Notes under the pieces: model-generated
Database searches by the model: none
Seen by the model: the letters and a program-made list of their open reading frames with translations, nothing else
Told to the model about the DNA's origin: nothing
In this document: in pieces, positions 1 through 5,157 of the stretch
Layout of the letters: every line of letters begins with the position of its first letter
Numbering within the stretch: position 1 is the first letter of the stretch
Origin: Bacteroidota bacterium
GTDB taxonomy: Bacteria; Bacteroidota; Bacteroidia; Chitinophagales; Saprospiraceae
NCBI GenBank assembly: GCA_018969455.1
Contig: JAGWYI010000330.1
Coordinates: forward strand, 1-5,157
Direction: 5' to 3'
DNA: 5,157 bases
Program-made: the position numbers and the translations under genes

Positions 1-1699
1 ATTCCCGTTTGTAAAACACGAATCCATTCTTTCTATACAGCTCGTGGCAGTCGCTTAGGCTGGGCAACTCACCCAGGTTGGTGACTTTGGCTACAAAGTA
101 AACCGGTCTGTCGGGTTTTCCGTGCGCCATTATCTCGTATTCATCTTGCTTGACATCACCCAGGATGGGCCTTTTGCAAGTATAAAACAAATGCGCATAA
201 CTCTTAAACCCAATCGGACGAACGAAACAATCCTCCCCGCATTTGCTTTCATAAAATTCTATGGCCGCCAGTTGCGAATAGGCCTCTATGTTGGGTACGA
301 GCAACAATAAGGTGCTTGCGGTAAAAATAGCCCCGCCCGAAAATAATACCTGCGCACTTACCCAGGGCAGCCGCTTTATCCAGGCATAAATGCCCACTAA
401 TACGCTGAATATTAATAGAATACCCGAAAACCCATGATACCAGTTCCACGCTACCACTGCATCCAGATTGCCCAGGGCAAAACGGTCTTTTTGAAACAGG
501 GGTTTTAACTGTTCAATGTGCGTACCCAACCAAGGGGTTGAGGCAACTGCAATTCCAAGTGCGAGCCCCAAAATGGGAAGCAGGATCAAAGGCAAACGAG
601 GCAGGTAGTCCCAATGAAATCCTCGCCATATAACAACGGCGCCCAGGTACGTAATCGGGAAATAGGCAAGCGAGGAATAATGCACAATTTTGGTCTGAAC
701 AATGGAAAACAAGATCAAAACAACCCAAAATAGAAGTTGCATCCAGGTGCCAAAATCCGACCGCTTGCAACAATCAAGGGTTGAAGTCTCCAACAGCTCT
801 TCCTCAGGTTGCCGATCTCCCCACAAATTGTGTAAGGCAAAAACGGAAACCGGAAAACAACCCACCAGTAAAACCAAAAAATGATAGCCCCAAAAACCGC
901 CATGACCACTGTCTTTGGTCATAAACAAGCGTATTTGATATTGGACAAATTCATGGATAAACCAAGGACCATGCAAGGCAAGTTCCAAGCCAAACCAAAT
1001 GGCCGGCGCTGCCAGGGTCGCCAAACCAAATAATAGGAGGTGGGTCAGGTAGCCGCGCGCCTTGAACTTATAGCGCGCCCAATAAATGATCAAAACCAAA
1101 AAAGCAATCAAAATCGCTGTCGGACCCTTGGTCAACACGGCAAGGCCAAGCGATAACCCACCAAATATTAAATGACGATGCCTTACCCACCAGGATGTAT
1201 CGCTGCTTTTTGTAAAAAACTGCCACCTGAATTCTATGAATCCATATAAGGCTGTAAAAATAAACAAATTAAACCATGGATCAATAATGCCGCTTCTGAA
1301 ATATACATGGGGCAATACACTGCCTATCCAGGCCAACACCCACAACCATCCAAACATGCGGTCGTGCAAGCGCCTACCAAGGTGATACACCAGCATCAAA
1401 GTAAAAATACCACAAATGGCATTGGGAAAGCGCGCCGCAAATTCATTGATGCCAAATATTTCCATGCTGCATGCTTGAAACCACAAAAACAATGGCGGTT
1501 TTTCCCAAAAAGGCTCAAAATCAATTTGAGGTCGGAACCAGTTCCCGCTTAAAACCATCTCTCGGGCACACTCGGCAAAATTGATCTCATCCCAATCGAA
1601 TAAGTGCACCATGCCTAACATGGGAAGGAACAAAGTGGCGCCCAGGAGAAAAACCAAAAACTGGTCTTGCAGTTTCGTATGTCCCAATTGTTGATTCAA
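1..1699 (-). CDS. GT39/ArnT-like integral membrane glycosyltransferase (3' end outside window)
   Basis: A single open frame of 566 codons reads from the TTG at 1699 to the left edge without a stop. It probably ends only a few codons further on, because members of this family are usually about 500-600 residues. The protein has about a dozen hydrophobic spans. Numbered from 1699, the motifs of the PMT/ArnT superfamily are visible: DWDE at 35-38 after span 1 (acidic residues proposed to be catalytic), an AREM helix after it, EKPP at 66-69, R135 with D140 in RSGIIDPW, LTKGP at 189-193, and KIVHY at 337-341 in the second half. A soluble C-terminal tail follows the last span. Family members move a sugar from a polyprenyl-phosphate donor to lipid A, protein or another envelope acceptor on the periplasmic side; the donor and acceptor here cannot be read. 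An in-frame stop lies at 1718-1720, and no ATG precedes span 1. TTG 1699 or TTG 1687 would preserve that span, whereas ATG 1621 would remove most of it. The start is therefore uncertain. Confidence 0.85.
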   Translation of the reverse strand, partial: MNQQLGHTKLQDQFLVFLLGATLFLPMLGMVHLFDWDEINFAECAREMVLSGNWFRPQIDFEPFWEKPPLFLWFQACSMEIFGINEFAARFPNAICGIFTLMLVYHLGRRLHDRMFGWLWVLAWIGSVLPHVYFRSGIIDPWFNLFIFTALYGFIEFRWQFFTKSSDTSWWVRHRHLIFGGLSLGLAVLTKGPTAILIAFLVLIIYWARYKFKARGYLTHLLLFGLATLAAPAIWFGLELALHGPWFIHEFVQYQIRLFMTKDSGHGGFWGYHFLVLLVGCFPVSVFALHNLWGDRQPEEELLETSTLDCCKRSDFGTWMQLLFWVVLILFSIVQTKIVHYSSLAYFPITYLGAVVIWRGFHWDYLPRLPLILLPILGLALGIAVASTPWLGTHIEQLKPLFQKDRFALGNLDAVVAWNWYHGFSGILLIFSVLVGIYAWIKRLPWVSAQVLFSGGAIFTASTLLLLVPNIEAYSQLAAIEFYESKCGEDCFVRPIGFKSYAHLFYTCKRPILGDVKQDEYEIMAHGKPDRPVYFVAKVTNLGELPSLSDCHELYRKNGFVFYKRE

Positions 1700-1776
1700 A
1701 ACAGAAATATTCGGTAGTTAAAGTGGGTGACCATGATTTTGCACAGAAACGAAATGGAAATGCCTGCCTATTCTGA

Positions 1777-1795
1777 TGCAGTAAATTTTAATGCA
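1777..1795. repeat. Imperfect 19-bp palindrome, possible operator
   Basis: The sequence has the form TGCA-n-TAAA-n-TTTA-n-TGCA, with eight of nine base pairs symmetrical around T1786; only G1781 and A1791 do not pair. It lies about 80 bases upstream of the proposed TTG start of the glycosyltransferase. The symmetry and length fit a site for a dimeric regulator, but no regulator gene is nearby and the AT-rich core raises the chance of coincidence. It could also form a weak hairpin in a leader RNA. Confidence 0.25.
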
Positions 1796-1932
1796 GGGCA
1801 GAAACCAGTTATTTAGGAAGCATTTAAAGAAACCATCGCAAAACAGCTAATTCTATGTGTTAAAATTGCTGCCCGTTATCCGTTTGGAGTCCAAAACAAT
1901 TTCTTAACACTCCAAGTGCGAAATTGGTTGCG

Positions 1933-1940
1933 CAAAAATA
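1933..1940 (-). promoter_or_regulatory. Candidate Bacteroidota -7 element for the glycosyltransferase
   Basis: On the minus strand this reads TATTTTTG, an exact match to the TAnnTTTG -7 element known from Bacteroidota sigma-ABfr promoters. It sits about 20 bases beyond the permease stop codon. The -33 TTG partner is poor: only a CTG (1964-1962) occurs at a suitable distance, and it overlaps the end of the permease gene. If used, it would start an RNA near 1926 with a leader of about 225 nt before TTG 1699. AT-rich octamers of this kind occur by chance, so the call is tentative. Confidence 0.35.
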
Positions 1941-1960
1941 CAACTTATCCCGGCACGCGT

Positions 1961-3067
1961 TCAGGATTGGATTTCGTTTAAAGCCGATCCTACACTGTTG
2001 ATGGCCAGGATGGTTCCGCAAATGATTGCAGCAGCAGGCATTGTAACCCACCAAGCCCGAAAGCCCAAGGAACCTTGCGCCAAAAAACGACCCCAGGACG
2101 CACCCCCTTCCAATTGGGTGTCAAGCCCCAAAAAACTTAAGGAAACTTCCAGCAAAATCGCCGACCCCATTCCGAGGGCGCAGGCGGTCCAGGCCGATTG
2201 CAGGGCATTGGGCAGGCCATGACGCCACAATACCCGAAGTTCTGACATACCCATGCCACGGGCAGCATGGATGTAATCGAGCGCGCGTACCTTTAACAAG
2301 GAGGAACGCACATAAAAAGCAATGCCTGGCCAACTGAACAAACCAATGATTACCAGCAAGATCCAATATATAAATGGCGATCGAATGATGGCAATACAGG
2401 TGAGCAGGAGGATCAACTTTGGAATTGCATGGGTGATTTCGGCCGCCCGCATGATGATTAGATCGGCTGGTATGACCCATTTTTTCGTCTTGGGCAAAAT
2501 CAAAGATATTAAGCGCCCAAATGCCCAAAACAAGGCTGACAGGACTCCAAAGAACAAGATGCTGTATAACCATTCTTTTCCTGTGGCATCATGCTGCAAA
2601 ACCGGAATTCGGAGGATAAATGCCCACAATATACCAATCAAAATTCCCATACCTCCGGCAATGCAGCGAATTGGCTCAACTTCCAAACCATCATCTCCGT
2701 AAAAACCGGCCAACGAACCCAATAAAAGTCCCAACAAAAATGCGACCCCCATGGCGGTGAGTGCTGTTTGGATGGCTACCCGGGCGCCGGCAACCAAACC
2801 TGCCGCTACATCCCTGCCGTAATCATCGGTACCCAACCAGTGACAATATGTATGACCGCCCATGCGGAGTACAGAACCAGGAGGTTTTGACAAATTGGTG
2901 CTGTCTTTTTCCTGCGCCGAAAAAGGAATTAGTACCAAGATTGGTTTTGAAGTCGATGGATTTCTTTTAAAACTGCCGTTACTGATCACATCCCGTGCAA
3001 GCGCGAGCACGATCAGAAACATCAAAAAAGCCCTGGAATGCCAGGGGATTCTCCGGAACAGATTCAT
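1961..3067 (-). CDS. ABC transporter permease, OppC/DppC family
   Basis: This 368-residue inner-membrane protein is one of the two membrane subunits expected of a peptide (or nickel/other solute) importer of the binding-protein-dependent ABC type. Evidence in order: a membrane span near residues 12-30; an extracytoplasmic segment ending in the family signature HWLGTDDYGRDV at 76-87; a long span at about 97-122; the segment D202...R207-A-A-E210...IP that begins the core transport domain; and the cytoplasmic EAA-type loop that contacts the ATPase (about 259-287, with HAARGMG at 267-273 and ending in LPN). The usual Glu of that loop is His267. Final spans lie at about 293-313 and 340-360. Between the second span and the core lies an extra stretch (about 130-200) with two more likely spans, which makes it longer than the usual 280-300 residues. 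The start ATG overlaps the kinase stop as ATGA, so translation is probably coupled. The partner permease, the ATPases and the binding protein are not in the window. Confidence 0.9.
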   Translation of the reverse strand: MNLFRRIPWHSRAFLMFLIVLALARDVISNGSFKRNPSTSKPILVLIPFSAQEKDSTNLSKPPGSVLRMGGHTYCHWLGTDDYGRDVAAGLVAGARVAIQTALTAMGVAFLLGLLLGSLAGFYGDDGLEVEPIRCIAGGMGILIGILWAFILRIPVLQHDATGKEWLYSILFFGVLSALFWAFGRLISLILPKTKKWVIPADLIIMRAAEITHAIPKLILLLTCIAIIRSPFIYWILLVIIGLFSWPGIAFYVRSSLLKVRALDYIHAARGMGMSELRVLWRHGLPNALQSAWTACALGMGSAILLEVSLSFLGLDTQLEGGASWGRFLAQGSLGFRAWWVTMPAAAIICGTILAINSVGSALNEIQS

Positions 3068-3969
3068 GCGACGATACCAGTTTGAAAGGGTAAAGTTACC
3101 AGAAAACGTTTTTTTAATTCCACAATTGTACGCTCATTTCGGGCAAACCCCAAAATGTATCCACCTCCGCCAGCCCCGCATATCTTTAAATGATACGCAT
3201 TTTGCGTCAAACTTTCCGACCACATATTGCGCAGGGTATCAGGAATCATGGGGGAAAGACACCTGAATTGCACTTCCGATAGGGCACGCAAGCCACGCCA
3301 GAATCGGGTTGCATCCTGCTCAACCCAAGCATCAAGGGTGTCCATATGGGCCGGCAATAATTCTGATTTTAACTGACTGTCAAATGCGGCAGTTTGTTGC
3401 TGTGTCAGAAACCATTGCACTAAAGGCGCCGTTTGCCTGGGCAAGTGACTGTCAATCAAAAACACTTGCGGTCCGTTTTCCCACGGTTTTTCTTCAAAAA
3501 TCCGAATCTGATCTGCTTGCTCAACCCAAATTGGTTGATTCAAATAACTGGTAAGAGGATCGAGTCCCGAACTATTGCCATGAAAATAATGCTCCATCTG
3601 GGCAAATATTTGCTTTAATTGTGCCAAATCTGTGCTTTTTTCCGCTGAATAACGATCATATACACCAGCGCACAATGCCCCCGAACTCCCCATACCATAT
3701 CCTTGTGGAATCGCCGACTTCAATCGCCAGCCATCTGCTACCTCTGCCTGAAATTGGACAGTAGCACTTGCTCCCAAAATGGATTCCAACATCGGATATC
3801 TGGAAAATTCATATAAGGCGCCTACTGGTAAGGTGGGGTCGTTTACCCAGGAAGCCGCGTAGGCCCGCGCAGGTACCGCCAGTGCTGGCGCACCCAAAAG
3901 CAAAACATACTCGCCAAACAACAACAATTTGCCGGGGTAAGAGAATGATTCAATTTTTTTTTCAAACAT
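3064..3969 (-). CDS. Mevalonate kinase (GHMP kinase superfamily)
   Basis: This 301-residue cytoplasmic enzyme is predicted to phosphorylate mevalonate with ATP to give 5-phosphomevalonate, a step of the mevalonate route to isopentenyl diphosphate. The three GHMP motifs are present: PGKLLLFGEY at 12-21 (substrate side, Lys14), the ATP phosphate-binding loop PQGYGMGSSGA at 88-98, and KICGAGGGGY at 262-271. The conserved segment FAQMEHYFHGNSSGLDPLTSY at about 122-142 supplies the likely catalytic base Asp137. The combination of the SIPQGYGxGSSGAL, HGxSSGLDPL and MIP...LKICGxGGGGYILGF blocks matches, from memory, the mevalonate kinases of Bacteroidota rather than galactokinase or homoserine kinase. 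The length is normal for bacterial members. ATG 3969 is the only start that leaves a short lead before motif 1; no Shine-Dalgarno is seen. Codons 3-6 contain a run of nine A. The stop overlaps the permease start, and gcvP diverges upstream. Other mevalonate-pathway genes are not in the window, so substrate identity rests on motif resemblance. Confidence 0.88.
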   Translation of the reverse strand: MFEKKIESFSYPGKLLLFGEYVLLLGAPALAVPARAYAASWVNDPTLPVGALYEFSRYPMLESILGASATVQFQAEVADGWRLKSAIPQGYGMGSSGALCAGVYDRYSAEKSTDLAQLKQIFAQMEHYFHGNSSGLDPLTSYLNQPIWVEQADQIRIFEEKPWENGPQVFLIDSHLPRQTAPLVQWFLTQQQTAAFDSQLKSELLPAHMDTLDAWVEQDATRFWRGLRALSEVQFRCLSPMIPDTLRNMWSESLTQNAYHLKICGAGGGGYILGFARNERTIVELKKRFLVTLPFQTGIVA

Positions 3970-3991
3970 ATTTTACTCAGTCAAAACTTTC

Positions 3992-4022
3992 TTTTCATTT
4001 TAATGTTTATCAGCAATGAAAA
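3992..4022. repeat. 8-bp inverted repeat in the divergent promoter region
   Basis: TTTTCATT at 3992-3999 and AATGAAAA at 4015-4022 are perfect reverse complements separated by 15 bases, so the half-site centres lie about two helical turns apart. The position just upstream of the kinase would suit an operator. The arms are AT-rich and short, and a match of this size in 213 AT-rich bases can arise by chance. Confidence 0.2.
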
Positions 4023-4130
4023 TCCCGAAAAAAAGAAGGCCGATATTCAGAATCAATCCGAACAAGCAGTTTTTTCATAAAAATCGTGGATTCCTTCCTC
4101 CTGCAAGTTTTAAGGCAAAGAAACAATATT

Positions 4131-4138
4131 TACCTTCG
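4131..4138 (+). promoter_or_regulatory. Candidate Bacteroidota -7 element for gcvP
   Basis: TACCTTCG differs from the TAnnTTTG consensus at one base. It lies 44 bases before the gcvP ATG, which would give a leader of roughly 40 nt, typical for this phylum. No TTG is found about 20 bases upstream; only a GTTTT (4107-4111) occupies the -33 position. The location supports it more than the sequence does. Confidence 0.35.
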
Positions 4139-4182
4139 CCCAGTTTTTTAAAGCCAAACATTTACAATTGGATACCCACCAC

Positions 4183-5157
4183 ATGCGCAATTTTCCTCAT
4201 CCTGATCAATTTGTTCGACGTCATATCGGACCCAGTGAATCCGATACGCAAGCCATGTTGCACACCCTTCAAGTCGATTCGCTGGAAACCCTCATCAACC
4301 AGACCGTTCCCGATTCCATTCGGTTGAAAAAAGACCTTGAGTTGCCTGAAGCCCAGGGGGAATACGAATATTTGCAAAATTTGGAAAAGATTGCCAATCA
4401 AAACCGGGTTTTGCGCAGCATGATGGGTATGGGCTATTACGGCACCATTACACCCAGTGTGATTCTTCGCAACGTTTTTCATAACCCAGGTTGGTACACA
4501 CAATATACACCATATCAGGCAGAAATTGCTCAAGGGCGCTTGGAAAGTTTGTTGAATTTTCAAACCCTGGTATCCGATTTGTGTGGATTGCCCATCGCCA
4601 ATGCCAGTCTGCTGGATGAAGGTACTGCTGCGGCCGAAGCAATGCACATGTTTTATGCCGAAAAAAACAAGCGGGCAGAATCTGGACAGGAAGCCCGCGT
4701 TTTTTTGGTTTCTGATCAGGTTTTTCCACAAACCCTCGATGTTTTGAAGTCGCGGGCAATCCCGCAAGGAATTGAGTTGCAAGTAGGCGATTGGAAGTCG
4801 TTTGATCTTTCGTCTAATGTATTTGGCGTTTTGCTTCAGTACCCCGGAAAAGAGGGTGTGGTAGCAGACTATCGTGCATTTGCCGAGCAAGCCAAAGCAA
4901 AAGGAATATTCCTGGGTGTTGCGACCGACTTGATGAGTTTGGCTTTGCTTACGCCTCCGGGAGAATGGGGCGCCGATTGTGTGATGGGTAACGCACAACG
5001 TTTGGGTGTTCCGATGGGTTTTGGCGGCCCGCACGCTGCTTTTTTTGCCTGTGCAGATGCTTTCAAACGAATCATTCCCGGAAGAATTATCGGCGTTTCG
5101 GTAGATCATCACGGGAAAAGAGCCTTGCGTATGGCGCTCCAAACACGTGAACAACAC
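4183..5157 (+). CDS. gcvP: Glycine dehydrogenase (decarboxylating), P-protein of the glycine cleavage system (5' third)
   Basis: The frame from ATG 4183 runs 325 codons to the right edge without a stop; the full enzyme is usually about 950-970 residues. P-protein is a pyridoxal-phosphate enzyme that decarboxylates glycine and passes the aminomethyl group to the lipoyl arm of H-protein, feeding CO2, ammonia and methylene-tetrahydrofolate production. Visible family blocks are the N-terminal FVRRHIGPSESD, NPGWYTQYTPYQAEIAQGRLE at 101-121, SLLDEGTAAAEAM at 142-154, GFGGPHAAFF at 279-288, and PGRIIGVSVDHHGKRALRMALQTREQ toward the edge. This part is the N-terminal half-domain of the fold. The cofactor lysine lies in the C-terminal half and is not in the window, so an intact active site cannot be confirmed. 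ATG 4183 gives the usual short lead before RHIGP; TTG 4168 is in frame but adds nothing recognisable. The frame is uninterrupted and its codon use is like its neighbours'. It is transcribed away from the kinase. The gcvT and gcvH partners are not seen here. Confidence 0.97.
   Translation, partial: MRNFPHPDQFVRRHIGPSESDTQAMLHTLQVDSLETLINQTVPDSIRLKKDLELPEAQGEYEYLQNLEKIANQNRVLRSMMGMGYYGTITPSVILRNVFHNPGWYTQYTPYQAEIAQGRLESLLNFQTLVSDLCGLPIANASLLDEGTAAAEAMHMFYAEKNKRAESGQEARVFLVSDQVFPQTLDVLKSRAIPQGIELQVGDWKSFDLSSNVFGVLLQYPGKEGVVADYRAFAEQAKAKGIFLGVATDLMSLALLTPPGEWGADCVMGNAQRLGVPMGFGGPHAAFFACADAFKRIIPGRIIGVSVDHHGKRALRMALQTREQH

Larger units (their letters stand above)
1700..1960. other. Intergenic region between permease and glycosyltransferase
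   Basis: This gap between two minus-strand genes holds no credible reading frame; the short frames that cross it look unlike protein. It contains a -7 promoter-like element (1933-1940) close behind the permease stop and an imperfect 19-base palindrome (1777-1795). There is also a weak inverted repeat (TTGGAGT at 1884-1890 and ACTCCAA at 1909-1915). No clear G+C-rich hairpin followed by a T-run marks a terminator for the permease. If transcription starts at the candidate promoter, most of this region would be a leader of over 200 nt for the glycosyltransferase. Confidence 0.6.
3970..4182. other. Divergent intergenic region, kinase / gcvP
   Basis: These 213 bases separate the outward-facing kinase and gcvP genes and must carry promoters for both. 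The side toward gcvP has a near-consensus -7 element at 4131-4138. The side toward the kinase has no good TAnnTTTG match; the closest is AAGTTTTG (minus strand, about 3990-3983). An 8-base inverted repeat lies at 3992-3999 and 4015-4022. I looked for glycine-riboswitch landmarks ahead of gcvP and did not find them. No coding potential is apparent. Confidence 0.6.

Noticed and set aside
1..1699. Glycosyltransferase as a broken gene, because only short frames with both a start and a stop are found here
   Set aside because: Codon-by-codon reading of the minus strand shows one uninterrupted frame; the stop simply lies beyond the left edge.
1884..1915. Inverted repeat TTGGAGT / ACTCCAA as a terminator or operator
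   Set aside because: A 7-bp stem with an 18-base loop and no following T-run is a poor terminator, and a match this short is expected by chance in a gap of this size.
1860..2054. 64-codon minus-strand frame spanning the permease end and the gap
   Set aside because: About half of it lies in the permease C-terminus in another frame; it is Cys/Asn-rich with no motif or start context.
2121..2573. 150-codon minus-strand frame and several plus-strand frames within the permease
   Set aside because: They overlap the permease in other frames, lack family motifs and have unnatural composition; the permease explains the DNA.
3970..4182. Glycine riboswitch ahead of gcvP
   Set aside because: Glycine-cleavage genes often have one, but the conserved aptamer landmarks and tandem arrangement are not seen, and the candidate promoter would leave a leader of only about 40 nt.
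4162..5157. 331-codon open frame on the minus strand opposite gcvP
   Set aside because: It is antisense to a confidently identified gcvP, has no recognisable domain, and its composition (rich in Cys, His, Asn, Gln and Ile) is that of a shadow frame.

Overview
The window looks like chromosomal housekeeping DNA from a member of the Bacteroidota, possibly a Saprospira/Chitinophaga-type or related marine lineage. The evidence is a moderate G+C content, starts without Shine-Dalgarno sequences, promoter-like TAnnTTTG -7 elements, and Bacteroidota-style protein versions, above all a mevalonate kinase with PQGYGMGSSGALCAGVYDRY and a long OppC-like permease. This assignment is from recognition only.

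Layout: the minus strand carries three genes read right to left. First comes a GHMP-superfamily mevalonate kinase (3969-3064). It overlaps by 4 bases (ATGA) an OppC/DppC-type ABC-transporter permease (3067-1961). After a 261-base gap comes a multi-membrane-span GT39/ArnT-like glycosyltransferase (from about 1699, running off the left edge). The plus strand carries the first third of gcvP, glycine decarboxylase P-protein (4183 to the right edge). It diverges from the kinase across a 213-base intergenic region. No RNA gene, mobile element, CRISPR array or other repeat family is visible.

The four genes serve separate pathways: isoprenoid precursor synthesis, peptide or solute import, lipid-linked sugar transfer to the envelope, and one-carbon metabolism. 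Kinase and permease are probably co-transcribed and translationally coupled. The glycosyltransferase may have its own promoter just after the permease stop, with a long leader. I see no convincing new defence, mobile or biosynthetic system. The points most worth a second look are that leader with its palindrome, the non-ATG start of the glycosyltransferase, the two-helix insertion in the permease, and the pairing of a mevalonate kinase with a transporter subunit.
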